From Streptomyces sp. NBC_00525 (GTDB lineage: Bacteria; Actinomycetota; Actinomycetes; Streptomycetales; Streptomycetaceae), in assembly GCF_036346595.1 (NCBI RefSeq), contig NZ_CP107834.1, positions 1,860,001 to 1,924,000 of the forward strand: a stretch of 64,000 nucleotides of DNA, read 5' to 3'. How positions within the stretch are numbered: the first letter of the stretch is position 1; each line of letters begins with the position of its first letter. Positions 26,201 to 36,986 of the stretch are shown here, piece after piece. The notes beneath the pieces are model-generated. The model was not told where the DNA came from and ran no database searches. It saw nothing but the letters and a program-made list of their open reading frames with translations. A program made the translations under genes and the position numbers.

Positions 26201-27229
26201 CTACCTCTGTTCGTTGACCGCGTCGCCGGCGCTCGGGGTGGCGTTCCCGCTGGGATCGGGGCTCTCGTGGATGTTGCCGACCACGTTGCCCTCGGTGTCG
26301 ACGATGTCGCCGTTGGGCGAGATGGTGACGGTGACGGTCGGGGTGGGCTTCGGCTTGGCGGGCGCCTTCGGCTTCTTCGGCAGGACCATGTCGCGCGGGT
26401 CCGTGCGCGGGGCCTGGACGACGATGCCGACGATGTCGAGCTTGGTGAAGGAGACGTACGGGCGGACGTAGACGGTACGGGTGAGGTCACCGCCGGAGGG
26501 GTCCACCCGGACGACCTCGCCGACCGGGACGCCGGGCACGAACGGCTTGTCCTTGCTGGAGCCGAAGGTGACGAGCCGGTCGCCCTTCTTGACCCTGGCC
26601 TTGCCGTTCAGGAACTGCACCGCGAGCGGGCGGGTGCCCTGGCCGGTGGCGAAGCCGAGTTCGTCGGTGGCCTCCATCCGGGTGCCCACGGTGAAGTCGG
26701 GGTCGTTGGCCAGGAGCACCGTGGCGGTGTCCGGGCCGACCGTGGTGACGCGGCCGACGAGCCCGTCCCCGTTGAGGACGGTCATGTCGCGCTTGACGCC
26801 GTCCTTGGAGCCGGCGTCGATGGTGACCGTCCAGGAGAAGCCCTGGGCCGCTCCTATGGCGATGACCTCGGCCGCCTTGATGCCGTACTGGCCGGTGGCC
26901 GACTTCTTGAGCATCGCGTCGAGCTGGCGGACCCGGCTGCGGTTGCGGTCGTCGCTGCCGAGGCTCGCCTTCAGCTCGGCGTTCTCCTTCTCCAGGGCGG
27001 CGATCTTGTCGTGCCGGGAGCCGGAGGCGCGGACCGCCCCTATGGCGTTGCCCACCGGGTCCACCGCCGACGCCACGCCGTTCTCCACGGGGCCGAACAC
27101 CGTGGCGGCGGCCTGCCGGGCGCCGTCCACCGGTGAGCCCTCACCGCCCCGGATGTCCACCGTGATCAGTGCGAACGCGATGACGATCAGCAGCACCAGG
27201 AGCAGCCGGCTCTCTCGTGTGTCCCTCAC
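26201..27229 (-). CDS. mreC: Rod shape-determining protein MreC
   Basis: A 342-residue bitopic protein. GTG start at 27229 (MRDTRESRLLLVLLIVIAFA) with one membrane segment at about 9-27. A coiled coil lies around 70-100 (KIAALEKENAELKASLG), then the beta-rich periplasmic-type MreC domain (EVIAIGAAQGFSWTVTIDAGS, KDGVKRDMTVLNGDGLVGRV). The C-terminal 60 residues are a Pro/Lys/Thr-rich extension. It organises the wall-synthesis complex outside the membrane. It lies 108 bp after mreB. Confidence 0.95.
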   Translation of the reverse strand: MRDTRESRLLLVLLIVIAFALITVDIRGGEGSPVDGARQAAATVFGPVENGVASAVDPVGNAIGAVRASGSRHDKIAALEKENAELKASLGSDDRNRSRVRQLDAMLKKSATGQYGIKAAEVIAIGAAQGFSWTVTIDAGSKDGVKRDMTVLNGDGLVGRVTTVGPDTATVLLANDPDFTVGTRMEATDELGFATGQGTRPLAVQFLNGKARVKKGDRLVTFGSSKDKPFVPGVPVGEVVRVDPSGGDLTRTVYVRPYVSFTKLDIVGIVVQAPRTDPRDMVLPKKPKAPAKPKPTPTVTVTISPNGDIVDTEGNVVGNIHESPDPSGNATPSAGDAVNEQR

Positions 27230-27337
27230 GTGCGGCGGCCGTGCCTTCCTCGTAGGAATGTTCGTGCCTGTATATCAACGTTCCTCCGCGTCCCTCCGCA
27301 CGGAGCGGCAGCGTCCGCGCGGAGGGCCGTGGGGTCG

Positions 27338-28357
27338 CTACCGTCGGGGCTGGGCGTCCAGCACCTGCTGGAGCGCCTCGAACTCCTCGACGCACTTGCC
27401 GGAGCCGAGCGCCACCGAGTCCAGCGGGTCCTCGGCGATGTGGATCGGCATGCCGGTCTCGTTGCGCAGCCGCTCGTCGAGCCCGCGCAGCAGCGCGCCG
27501 CCGCCGGTGAGGACGATGCCGCGGTCCATGACGTCGCCGGACAGCTCCGGCGGGCACTTGTCGAGCGTCGTCTTGACCGCGTCCACGATCGCGTTGACCG
27601 GCTCCTCGATGGCCTTGCGGACCTCGCCGGCCGAGATGACGACGGTCTTGGGCAGGCCCGAGACGAGGTCGCGGCCGCGGATCTCGGTGTGCTCGTCCTT
27701 CTCCAGGTCGTACGCCGAGCCGATGGTGATCTTGATCTGTTCGGCGCTGCGCTCGCCGAGGAGGAGCGAGTACTCCTTCTTGATGTGCTGGATGATCGCG
27801 TTGTCCAGCTCGTCGCCGGCCACCCGGATGGACTGTGCGGTGACGATTCCGCCGAGCGAGATCACCGCGACCTCGGTGGTGCCGCCGCCGATGTCGACGA
27901 CCATGTTGCCGGTGGCCTCGTGGACCGGCAGGCCGGAGCCGATGGCCGCCGCCATGGGCTCCTCGATGATGTGCACCTGGCGGGCGCCGGCCTGCGTGGA
28001 CGCCTCGATGACGGCGCGGCGCTCGACGCCGGTGATGCCGGAGGGCACGCACACCACGACCCGGGGGCGGGCCAGGTAGCGGCGCTTGTGGATCTTCAGG
28101 ATGAAGTAGCGGAGCATCCGCTCGGTGATCTCGAAGTCGGCGATCACACCGTCCTTGAGCGGCCGTACGGCGACGATGTTGCCGGGAGTACGGCCGATCA
28201 TCTTCTTGGCCTCGGCACCGACCGCCAGAATTCCGCCGGTGTTGGTGTTGATGGCCACGACGGACGGCTCGTTCAGGACGATGCCGCGCCCCCTGACGTA
28301 CACCAGCGTGTTGGCAGTCCCGAGGTCGATAGCCATGTCACGGCCGATGAACGACAT
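27338..28357 (-). CDS. mreB: Actin-like cytoskeletal protein MreB
   Basis: A 339-residue actin-fold ATPase that positions wall synthesis, in Streptomyces chiefly at sporulation. Start ATG 28357 ([20 protein letters not shown]) is preceded by AAGGGG at about 7 nt. An ATG seven codons upstream (28378) overlaps that ribosome-binding site and is less likely. The phosphate-1 loop DLGTANT, connector region [19 protein letters not shown] and the adenosine-site [13 protein letters not shown] are all present. It is first in mreBCD-pbp2-rodA, read leftward, with a 235-bp region upstream before the ndk terminator. Confidence 0.97.
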   Translation of the reverse strand: MSFIGRDMAIDLGTANTLVYVRGRGIVLNEPSVVAINTNTGGILAVGAEAKKMIGRTPGNIVAVRPLKDGVIADFEITERMLRYFILKIHKRRYLARPRVVVCVPSGITGVERRAVIEASTQAGARQVHIIEEPMAAAIGSGLPVHEATGNMVVDIGGGTTEVAVISLGGIVTAQSIRVAGDELDNAIIQHIKKEYSLLLGERSAEQIKITIGSAYDLEKDEHTEIRGRDLVSGLPKTVVISAGEVRKAIEEPVNAIVDAVKTTLDKCPPELSGDVMDRGIVLTGGGALLRGLDERLRNETGMPIHIAEDPLDSVALGSGKCVEEFEALQQVLDAQPRR

Positions 28358-28592
28358 TGAGTTCCCCTTGTTCCCCATGAGGATGCGTCGGGCCTTCCCG
28401 AGTGAAAGCTCGGGTGGCTTGTTTTGGTGGGCGGGATGGGCGCTGCGGGCGTGGAAGGTTCCATCGTAGTGCCGGTTGCACCGACACGGCGCGAGGGTAC
28501 GCCGCCCTGCTGGGCAGAACGGGTGGCCGTTCCACTCATGGTGACGTTACGTCGGGGGGATGCGTTCCCGCGATCGGACACCCTATGCCGAA
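28358..28592 (-). promoter_or_regulatory. Upstream region of mreB
   Basis: 235 bp without a gene, between the ndk terminator and mreB. It must hold the mre-cluster promoter(s). The stretch around 28410-28450 is comparatively T/G-rich, but no clear sigma-factor consensus could be assigned by eye. Confidence 0.35.
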
Positions 28593-28618
28593 GGGCGACC
28601 GAATTAATTCGGTCGCCC
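28593..28618 (-). terminator. Perfect 26-bp palindrome downstream of ndk
   Basis: gggcgaccgaatt followed directly by aattcggtcgccc forms a perfect 13-bp inverted repeat, 33 bp past the ndk stop. The AT-rich centre would form the loop. Terminator is the simplest reading. Confidence 0.7.
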
Positions 28619-28650
28619 CAGGTCATGAGCGCTGTTCGGCTGAGTGCGAT

Positions 28651-29064
28651 TCAGGAAAGACCCGGAAAGAACAGCTTCATTTCCCGCTCTGCGGACTCCT
28701 CGGAGTCCGATGCGTGGATGAGGTTCTCACGGGTGATCGTGCCGAAGTCGCCGCGGACGGAGCCGGGCGCGGCGGCGATCGGGTCGGTGGGGCCGGCCAG
28801 CGTGCGGACGCCCTCGATGACCCGCTCGCCCTCGACCACCAGCGCGACGGCCGGGCCGGACTGCATGAACTCCATGAGCGGCTCGTAGAACGGGCGGCCC
28901 ACGTGCTCCGCGTAGTGCTGCTCCAGCGTGGCGCGGTCCAGGGTACGCAGCTCCAGCGCCGTGATCTTCCAGCCGGCCTTGCGCTCGATGCGGCCGACGA
29001 TCTCGCCGACCAGACCGCGACGGACGGCGTCGGGCTTGAGAAGAACGAGGGTGCGCTGGGTCAT
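28651..29064 (-). CDS. ndk: Nucleoside diphosphate kinase
   Basis: A 137-residue NDPK that phosphorylates NDPs from ATP. MTQRTLVLLKPDAVRRGLVGEI is the typical N-terminus. The catalytic His is in NLIHASDSEESAEREM near residue 117. PLMEFMQSGPAVALVVEG and RGDFGTI complete the family pattern. It follows DUF4233 on the same strand after a 94-bp gap and ends at a strong palindrome. Confidence 0.97.
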   Translation of the reverse strand: MTQRTLVLLKPDAVRRGLVGEIVGRIERKAGWKITALELRTLDRATLEQHYAEHVGRPFYEPLMEFMQSGPAVALVVEGERVIEGVRTLAGPTDPIAAAPGSVRGDFGTITRENLIHASDSEESAEREMKLFFPGLS

Positions 29065-29158
29065 CTGCGGCTCCTTGAAGGCATACGGGTGCGGTGAGGC
29101 GACATTACAGGGGCCGGGCGGGGGCGCCGCGGCCGGGTTTGCCGTGGTGGGGGCGGGA

Positions 29159-29518
29159 TCAGCCGCCGGCGGGTGTCCCCGCCTCGGCCTGGGCCGCCGC
29201 CCACCGGGCCTTCACCTCGTCGATCCGGCGGCCGTAGTGCACCGAGGCCCACCACAGCGCGCCGAAGGCGAGGCCCAGGATGTACATCACCGGGATCACG
29301 AGGCCGCTCGCGAGCAGCGCGACCTGGAGCGCCCAGCCGAGCTGGACGCCGCCGGGCCGGGTGATCATGCCGCAGAGCAGCAGGGAGAACAGCATCCCGA
29401 TGCCGCACACCGTCCAGACCGTGGCGCCGGTCAGGTCGTCGGACTTCATGGCGACGAGTCCGGCGAACCCGATCACGAAGAACTCGCCGATCAGCGTGGA
29501 AGCACAGAGCGTGCGCAT
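29159..29518 (-). CDS. DUF4233 small membrane protein
   Basis: A 119-residue protein with three or four hydrophobic segments (about 8-26, 32-52, 62-90), starting MRTLCASTLIGEFFVIGFAG. DUF4233 proteins of unknown function sit directly downstream of folC in many actinomycetes. Here the start is only 3 bp after the folC stop, so the two are coupled. Confidence 0.82.
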   Translation of the reverse strand: MRTLCASTLIGEFFVIGFAGLVAMKSDDLTGATVWTVCGIGMLFSLLLCGMITRPGGVQLGWALQVALLASGLVIPVMYILGLAFGALWWASVHYGRRIDEVKARWAAAQAEAGTPAGG

Positions 29519-29521
29519 GGG

Positions 29522-31042
29522 TCAGCGCCTTCCCAGGAGCAGCCGGGCCTCGCCGACCGTGATCACCGAGCCGGTCACCAGGACTCCGGCGCCCGCGTAC
29601 TCGTCCTCTTCCTCGGCCAGCGTGATCGCCGCCTCCAGGGCGTCGTCGAGCCGGGGTTCGACCTGGACCCGGTCGTGGCCGAAGACCTCGACGGCGATGG
29701 CCGCGAGGGTGTCGGCGTCCATGGCGCGCTCGGTGGAGTTCCGGGTGACGACGACCTCGGCGAAGATCGGCTCGAACGCCTCCAGGAGGCCCCGCACGTC
29801 CTTGTCGCCGCTGACGCCGACGACCCCGATCAGCCGGGAGAAGCCGAACGCCTCGGAGATGCCCTCGGCGGTGGCGCGGGCGCCGGCCGGGTTGTGGGCG
29901 GCGTCCAGGATGACGGTCGGGCTGGAGCGCACGACCTCCAGCCGGCCGGGCGAGCGCACCGAGGCGAACGCGGCGCGCACGATGTCCGGGTCGAGCGAGC
30001 CGGGCTGCTCGGCGCCGACGCCGAAGAACGCCTCGACCGCGCAGAGCGCCACCACCGCGTTGTGCGCCTGGTGGGCGCCGTACAGCGGGAGGAAGACCTC
30101 CGGGTACTCGCCGCCGAGGCCGCGCAGTGTCAGCAGCTGGCCGCCGACCGCGATCTCGCGGGAGACCACGCCGAACTCCATGCCCTCGCGGGCCACGGTG
30201 GCGTCCACCTCGACGGCCTTCTTCAGCATGACCTGGGCGGCGTCCACCGGCTGCTGGGCGAGGATGACCGTGGCGTCCTGCTTGATGATCCCGGACTTCT
30301 CCGTGGCGATCTCGCCCGGCGTGGAGCCCAGGCGGTCGGTGTGGTCGAGCGAGATCGGGGTGACGACGGCGACCGAGGCGTCGATGACGTTGGTCGCGTC
30401 CCAGGTGCCGCCCATGCCGACCTCGACGACGGCGACGTCGACCGGCGCGTCGGCGAAGGCCGCGTACGCCATGCCCGTGAGCACCTCGAAGAAGGACAGC
30501 CGGTAGGGCTGTTGGGAGTCGACCATCTCGACGTACGGCTTGATGTCCTCGTACGTGGAGATGAACCGCTCGGCGTCGATGGGGGCGCCGTCCAGGCTGA
30601 TCCGCTCGGTGATCGACTGGACGTGCGGCGAGGTGTACCGGCCGGTGCGCAGGTCGAAGGCGCCGAGCAGGGCCTCGACCATGCGGGCGGTGCTCGTCTT
30701 GCCGTTGGTGCCGGTGATGTGGATCGAGGGGTACGCGCGCTGCGGGTCGCCCAGGACGTCCATCAGGGCGGCGATGCGGGTGACGGACGGCTCCAGCTTG
30801 GTCTCGCCCCAGCGCCCGGCGAGCTCCTGCTCCACCGCGCGCAGCGCCTTGTCGACCTCCGGGTCGGCGGGGCGGGTGGGGACCTCGTCGCCGGGCGGCG
30901 GCCCCGAGGCGGCGCGCAGCGTGCGGCTGCCGGCCTCGATCACCGCCAGGTCGGGGTCGCGCTGGGTCGCTTCGTCGACGATCTCCGCGAAGGTGTCGTC
31001 GGGGTCGGACGCGTCGGGCCGGTCGGGGCGGGGCTCACTCAC
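29522..31042 (-). CDS. folC: Dihydrofolate synthase / folylpolyglutamate synthase (FolC)
   Basis: ATP-dependent ligase adding glutamate to dihydropteroate and folates. I use GTG 31042 (VSEPRPDRPDASDPDD), giving 506 residues. Two in-frame starts further up (31072, 31099) are less family-like. The acidic N-terminal 60 residues are an actinomycete feature. The P-loop is ITGTNGKTSTARM near 112, and SPHVQSITERI and ILDAAHNPAGA are Mur-ligase-family marks of FolC. It lies downstream of valS and upstream of DUF4233 and ndk, a conserved order. Confidence 0.93.
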   Translation of the reverse strand: MSEPRPDRPDASDPDDTFAEIVDEATQRDPDLAVIEAGSRTLRAASGPPPGDEVPTRPADPEVDKALRAVEQELAGRWGETKLEPSVTRIAALMDVLGDPQRAYPSIHITGTNGKTSTARMVEALLGAFDLRTGRYTSPHVQSITERISLDGAPIDAERFISTYEDIKPYVEMVDSQQPYRLSFFEVLTGMAYAAFADAPVDVAVVEVGMGGTWDATNVIDASVAVVTPISLDHTDRLGSTPGEIATEKSGIIKQDATVILAQQPVDAAQVMLKKAVEVDATVAREGMEFGVVSREIAVGGQLLTLRGLGGEYPEVFLPLYGAHQAHNAVVALCAVEAFFGVGAEQPGSLDPDIVRAAFASVRSPGRLEVVRSSPTVILDAAHNPAGARATAEGISEAFGFSRLIGVVGVSGDKDVRGLLEAFEPIFAEVVVTRNSTERAMDADTLAAIAVEVFGHDRVQVEPRLDDALEAAITLAEEEDEYAGAGVLVTGSVITVGEARLLLGRR

Positions 31043-31100
31043 GGGCCCCAGTCTACGGATGGCCTCCGACATCGCGCGCAGCCGCCCGCGCCCGGACATC

Positions 31101-31148
31101 GCGGAGCCCCCGCGCCGCCCGGCTCGCGCCGGGGTGCGGGGGCTCCGC
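31101..31148 (-). terminator. Hairpin terminator after valS
   Basis: A perfect 13-bp stem, gcggagcccccgc (31101-31113) with gcgggggctccgc (31136-31148), 16 bp past the valS stop. Confidence 0.75.
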
Positions 31149-31163
31149 GGTGTGCGGTACGGG

Positions 31164-33785
31164 TCAGGCCTGCGGGAGGCCCGCCAGCTGGCCGGTGATC
31201 CGCTCGATGTCGGCCTCGGCCTTGGCGAGCCGGCCGCGGATCTTGTCGACCACGTTGTCCGGGGCCTTGGCCAGGAACGCCTCGTTGCCGAGCTTGGCGC
31301 CGGCCTGGGCGACCTCCTTCTTGGCCGCCTCCAGGTCCTTGGTCAGCCGCTTGCGCTCGGCGGCCACGTCGATCGTGCCCGACAGGTCGAGCGCGACGGT
31401 CGCCCCGGCGACGGGCAGCGACGCGGTGGCCTGGAAGCCGTCCCCGGCGGGCTGGAGCCGCAGGAGCTGGCGCATGGCCGTCTCGTGCGGGGCGAGCGGC
31501 GTACCGGTCAGGGTCAGCTCGGCCGGGACCTTCTGGCCGGGCTGGAGCCCCTGGTCGGAGCGGAAGCGGCGGACCTCGGTGACGACCTGCTGGACGAGCT
31601 CGATCTCCCGCTCGGCGGCGTCGTCGCGGAAGCCGGAGTCCTGGGGCCAGTCGGCGACGACGACGGACTCGCGGCCGGTGAGCGCGGTCCAGAGGGTCTC
31701 GGTGACGAAGGGGACGACGGGGTGCAGCAGGCGCAGCAGCTTGTCGAGGACCTCGCCCAGGACGCGCGCGGAGACCCGGGCCGCGTCGCCGCCCGCGAAG
31801 AAGGTCGTCTTCGACAGCTCGACGTACCAGTCGAAGACCTCGTCCCACGCGAAGTGGTAGAGGACGTCGGCCAGCTTGGCGAACTGGAAGTCGTCGTAGT
31901 AGGCGTCCGCCTGGGCGACGACCTTGTTGAGGCGGGAGAGAATCCACCGGTCGGCCGCCGACATCACGTCGGCGGAAGGCAGCTCGCCCTCGACGGTGGC
32001 GCCATTCATCAGCGCGAAGCGGGTGGCGTTCCAGATCTTGTTGGCGAAGTTGCGGGATGCCTTGACCCAGTCCTCGCCGACCGGCACGTCCGCGCCCGGG
32101 TTGGCGCCGTTGGCCAGCGTGAAACGGACGGCGTCGGAGCCGTACGCGTCCATCCAGTCGATCGGGTCCACGGCGTTGGGGTTGGACTTCGACATCTTCT
32201 TGCCGAACTCGTCCCGCACGAGACCGGTCAGCGCGACCGTCTTGAACGGGACCTCCCCGTCCATGGCGTACAGGCCGAACATCATCATCCGGACGACCCA
32301 GAAGAAGATGATGTCGTGACCGGTGAGCAGGACGTCGGTCGAGTAGAACTTCGCCAGGTCCGGCGTCTCCTCGGGCCAGCCGAGCGTGGAGAAGGGCCAC
32401 AGGCCGGAGGAGAACCAGGTGTCGAGGACGTCCTCGTCCTGGGTCCAGCCCTCGCCGCTCGGGGGCTGCTCGCCGGGTCCGACGCAGACGACCTCGCCCT
32501 CGGGGCCGTACCAGACCGGAATGCGGTGTCCCCACCACAACTGGCGGGAGATGCACCAGTCGTTGAGGTTGTCCACCCAGTCGAAGTACCGCTTCTCCAT
32601 CTCCTTGGGGTGGAGGGCGACCCGGCCGTCGCGGACCGCGTCGCCGGCGGCCTCGGCGAGGGTCTCGACCTTGACCCACCACTGCAGCGAGAGCCGCGGC
32701 TCGACGGCCGTCCTGCAGCGCGAGCAGTGTCCGACGGCGTGGGTGTACGGGCGCTTCTCGGCGACCACACGGCCCTGGTCGCGCATGGCCTCGACGATGG
32801 CGGAGCGGGCCTCGAAGCGGTCGAGCCCCTCGAACGGGCCGGGCACGGTGATGATGGCCCGCTCGTCCATGACGGTCAGCATCTCGAGCCCGTGCCGCTG
32901 CCCGATGGCGAAGTCGTTCGGGTCGTGGGCCGGGGTCACCTTGACGGCGCCGGTCCCGAACTCGGGGTCGACGTGCGTGTCGGCGACGACCGGGATGGTC
33001 CGGTCGGTCAGCGGCAGCTTGATCCGCTTGCCGATGAGGTGTGCGTACCGCTCGTCGTCGGGGTGGACGGCGACGGCGGTGTCACCGAGCATCGTCTCGA
33101 CACGGGTGGTCGCGACGACGACGGTGTCGTCGCCCTCGCCGTACTTCAGCGAGACCAGCTCGCCGTCGTCGTCCTGGTAGTCGACCTCGATGTCGGAGAT
33201 CGCGGTCAGACAGCGCGGACACCAGTTGATGATGCGCTCGGCGCGGTAGATCAGCCCGTCGTCGTACAGGTTCTTGAAGATCGTCTGGACGGCCTCGGAG
33301 AGACCCTCGTCCATGGTGAACCGCTCACGCGACCAGTCCAGACCGGCTCCGAGGCGGCGCAGCTGGCCGAGAATCCGGCCGCCGTACTCTTCCTTCCACT
33401 GCCAGGTCTTGGCGACGAACGCCTCGCGGCCGATGTCGTGCCGGGACTTGCCCTCCTCGGCGAGCTGCTGCTCGACCTTGTTCTGCGTGGCGATACCCGC
33501 GTGGTCCATGCCGGGCAGCCACAACGTCTCGTAGCCCTGCATGCGCTTGCGGCGCGTGAGAGCGTCCATGAGCGTCACCTGAAAGGCGTGGCCCAGGTGC
33601 AGGGAGCCCGTGACGTTCGGCGGCGGGATCACGATGGTGAACGGCGGCTTGTCGCTCTTGGCGTCCGCCTCGAAGTAACCGCGTTCTACCCAGCGCTCGT
33701 ACAGCTTCCCCTCTACCTCGGCCGGCGTGTACTGGGTCGGCAGTTCGGGGTTGCTGGCTGGCTGCTGCGTTGGATTCTCGGTCAC
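31164..33785 (-). CDS. valS: Valyl-tRNA synthetase
   Basis: An 873-residue class I synthetase charging tRNA-Val. The HIGH-type motif HLGH is near residue 62, in [25 protein letters not shown] ([14 protein letters not shown]) lies near 528. A CP1 editing insertion sits between them. The C-terminal ValRS coiled coil begins near 805 ([20 protein letters not shown]). ATG 33785 gives the usual short Thr/Gln/Pro-rich N-terminus. It diverges from the PGQ-rich membrane protein across 139 bp. Confidence 0.97.
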   Translation of the reverse strand: MTENPTQQPASNPELPTQYTPAEVEGKLYERWVERGYFEADAKSDKPPFTIVIPPPNVTGSLHLGHAFQVTLMDALTRRKRMQGYETLWLPGMDHAGIATQNKVEQQLAEEGKSRHDIGREAFVAKTWQWKEEYGGRILGQLRRLGAGLDWSRERFTMDEGLSEAVQTIFKNLYDDGLIYRAERIINWCPRCLTAISDIEVDYQDDDGELVSLKYGEGDDTVVVATTRVETMLGDTAVAVHPDDERYAHLIGKRIKLPLTDRTIPVVADTHVDPEFGTGAVKVTPAHDPNDFAIGQRHGLEMLTVMDERAIITVPGPFEGLDRFEARSAIVEAMRDQGRVVAEKRPYTHAVGHCSRCRTAVEPRLSLQWWVKVETLAEAAGDAVRDGRVALHPKEMEKRYFDWVDNLNDWCISRQLWWGHRIPVWYGPEGEVVCVGPGEQPPSGEGWTQDEDVLDTWFSSGLWPFSTLGWPEETPDLAKFYSTDVLLTGHDIIFFWVVRMMMFGLYAMDGEVPFKTVALTGLVRDEFGKKMSKSNPNAVDPIDWMDAYGSDAVRFTLANGANPGADVPVGEDWVKASRNFANKIWNATRFALMNGATVEGELPSADVMSAADRWILSRLNKVVAQADAYYDDFQFAKLADVLYHFAWDEVFDWYVELSKTTFFAGGDAARVSARVLGEVLDKLLRLLHPVVPFVTETLWTALTGRESVVVADWPQDSGFRDDAAEREIELVQQVVTEVRRFRSDQGLQPGQKVPAELTLTGTPLAPHETAMRQLLRLQPAGDGFQATASLPVAGATVALDLSGTIDVAAERKRLTKDLEAAKKEVAQAGAKLGNEAFLAKAPDNVVDKIRGRLAKAEADIERITGQLAGLPQA

Positions 33786-33924
33786 GCGGACAGTTTAGGG
33801 CCGTCACAGGAGTGACCCGAAACCGGTTTGTTCGGTAACGGTGTGCCTCCCGGTGGTCCGCGCGCGCGGGGCTTGGGTCAGGATGTTCGCAACGCGTAAG
33901 TTTCACGAACAGGGGACACCGCAG

Positions 33925-34908
33925 ATGAGCTACAACCAGCCGGGCCCGTACGGTGGCCAGCCGCCGCAGGGCCAGCCCGGACCGTACGGCCAGCAGCCGG
34001 GCCCGTACGGCGGTCAGCCGCCGCAGGGCCAGCCCGGCTACGGCTACCCGCAGCAGGCCCCCCAGGGCGTCCCGCCCCAGCAGCCGCCGCAGCCCGGTTA
34101 CGGTTACCCGCCGGCCCAGCAGCCCGGCCCGTACGGCCAGCAGCCGCCCACTCCCCCGTACGGCCAGCAGCCCTACGGCCAGCAGCCGGGCTTCCCGCCG
34201 CCGGCCCCGGCGAAGAAGAAGACGGGCCTGATCGTGGGCGCGGTCATCGTGGCCTTGGCGGTCATCGGCGGCGGGGTCTACTTCCTGACCTCGGGCGGCG
34301 GCAACAGCGATGTCGCAGACTCCACCAAGGGCTACAAGCTGACCCTGCCGGAGTCGGTGGACAGCTACAAGCAGGACGCCTCGAAGTCGTCCACGGGCGA
34401 GATGACCAGCAAGGAGAAGTCCGAAGCCGAGGCCGCCGGCATCAAGGACCCTCACAAGGCCGAGGCCCAGTACACGAGCGGAGACCTTGGCAAGAACCCG
34501 CTGACGGCCAAGATGCTCATGGTCTACGGGAACTGGGGAGAGGTGACCGACCCCGCGAAGGCTCTCGACGCCATGTTCGCCCAGGCCAAGAAGGGGATTG
34601 CCGAGGACGAGGACAAAAAGAACAAGCCTTCCCTCGTCGGCGAGCCCGAGAGCGTGACGCCGCCCGGTTTCAAGGACGCGCTGATGAAGTGCCAGAGCTT
34701 CAAGATCGTCAACGACGAGGCCGACGGCAGCGTGGCAAAGGGCCCCAAGGAGATGCTCATGCCCGTCTGCATCTGGGCCGACTACAGCACGGTCGGCGCC
34801 GTAGTCGGCTTCGACATCGGCGCCGCCATGACCAACAAGTCCATGTCCCAGGAGGAGGTGGCGGCCCTCGCCGCCAAGCTCTACAACACTTCCCGCACCA
34901 AGATCTGA
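33925..34908 (+). CDS. Pro/Gly/Gln/Tyr-rich single-pass membrane protein, unknown function
   Basis: A 327-residue protein starting MSYNQPGPYGGQPPQG at ATG 33925; the in-frame extension upstream is not protein-like. Residues 1-88 are low complexity, with repeated GPYGGQPPQGQPG, PYGQQP and PGYGYP units. A lysine stop-transfer AKKKTG precedes one membrane segment at about 97-117. The remaining 210 residues (outside by topology) are more ordinary, with two Cys (KCQSFKIV, PVCIWADY) that could pair. Such N-terminal tails are common in actinomycete membrane proteins of unknown role. It is monocistronic: a divergent valS lies upstream and a hairpin follows. Confidence 0.75.
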   Translation: MSYNQPGPYGGQPPQGQPGPYGQQPGPYGGQPPQGQPGYGYPQQAPQGVPPQQPPQPGYGYPPAQQPGPYGQQPPTPPYGQQPYGQQPGFPPPAPAKKKTGLIVGAVIVALAVIGGGVYFLTSGGGNSDVADSTKGYKLTLPESVDSYKQDASKSSTGEMTSKEKSEAEAAGIKDPHKAEAQYTSGDLGKNPLTAKMLMVYGNWGEVTDPAKALDAMFAQAKKGIAEDEDKKNKPSLVGEPESVTPPGFKDALMKCQSFKIVNDEADGSVAKGPKEMLMPVCIWADYSTVGAVVGFDIGAAMTNKSMSQEEVAALAAKLYNTSRTKI

Positions 34909-34918
34909 CCACGACAGT

Positions 34919-34952
34919 GCGGCGGCGTTACGGAACACCGTTTCGCCGCCGC
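34919..34952 (+). terminator. Hairpin terminator after the PGQ-rich membrane protein
   Basis: gcggcggcg (34919-34927) pairs with cgccgccgc (34944-34952). The loop can fold further (acgg with ccgt). It lies 11 bp past the stop. Confidence 0.6.
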
Positions 34953-34993
34953 CGTCGCCACCTTGGGCACACCCCTAACGGGGCTCGCTACGC

Positions 34994-35290
34994 TCAGTAC
35001 GAGTAACAGGCATCATCCGCATCCGCGCGCTTCACATTGAGATTCAGAAGCATCTGCCTGCACAGCAGGCGCTCGGTCTGCGCATGAACGTTCAACATGC
35101 CCGTCCCTGAACTCGCATGCGAGCAAGCCGCCCTGGAATTGGTTCCCACGTTGTACCCATCATTCTTCAGCGAGATCACGCATCGCGAAGGACTCGCACT
35201 GGCAGTACCGGCGGTTGCGATCGGGAGAGCAACGCCCGCCATCACCACAGCGGCGGCGACAGCCACCCTTCGCATGCCCAGACGACTCAT
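34994..35290 (-). CDS. Small secreted four-cysteine protein, unknown function
   Basis: A 98-residue protein with a Sec signal peptide: MSRLGMRRVAVAAAVVMAGV, then an A-x-A site in TASASPS. The mature part of about 62 residues has four Cys (SRCVISLKN, AACSHAS, LLCRQM, DACYSY) that could form two disulphides. I prefer ATG 35290; a GTG six codons upstream is also open. Its DNA is clearly lower in GC and less biased at third positions than its neighbours, suggesting relaxed selection or recent arrival. It resembles other small secreted Streptomyces proteins with a CxxxLxxxGY-type opening. No function is known to me. Confidence 0.6.
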   Translation of the reverse strand: MSRLGMRRVAVAAAVVMAGVALPIATAGTASASPSRCVISLKNDGYNVGTNSRAACSHASSGTGMLNVHAQTERLLCRQMLLNLNVKRADADDACYSY

Positions 35291-35453
35291 ATCGATGATT
35301 CCAATCACTTGAGTAGCAAAGTGCTCACCCAGAGTGAATCAAGGCAGCGCCTATCGATCAAGAGTTCGGATGATCATTGGCTCGATCCAATGCCTTCCCT
35401 TCCGAAGCTGACGCTAACAAGCCCTTGATCGTTACCGCTTCATGGTTCCCGCG

Positions 35454-35518
35454 ACGTACGTACGCGAAGGGGCGCCCGGCCGGATGAACCGGCCGGGCGC
35501 CCCTTCGCGTACGTACGT
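35454..35518. terminator. Perfect 30-bp inverted repeat downstream of clpX
   Basis: Positions 35454-35483 and 35489-35518 are exact reverse complements (30 bp) with a 5-nt atgaa loop. It starts 13 bp beyond the clpX stop. The outer ends are an alternating acgtacgt run and the core is rich in GC (gggcgcccggccgg). It should terminate clpX transcription and also block leftover transcription from the left. Confidence 0.85.
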
Positions 35519-35531
35519 CTGCCGCGCCGCG

Positions 35532-36830
<1,299 letters not shown>

Positions 36831-36986
36831 GAGGTGCTTCCCCTTCGCCTGGGAGACGCCTGGTTCAGCGGCTCCTGTGCCTCTAGTCGACGGTACCTTG
36901 CCTGGCCCCCCATTCGGGCCCCCCTTGGCACGGTTCACACGGCCGGAGCCGGGTGTCGCCGCCGTGCCAAGGGGAAGCGGCGCAGG

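Noticed and set aside
28355..28378. ATG 28378 as the mreB start
   Set aside because: The AAGGGG ribosome-binding site falls inside those seven codons and fits ATG 28357, which gives the standard MreB N-terminus.
31043..34000. T-box riboswitch upstream of valS
   Set aside because: The 139-bp upstream gap is too short and has no T-box-like sequence or specifier stem that I could recognise.
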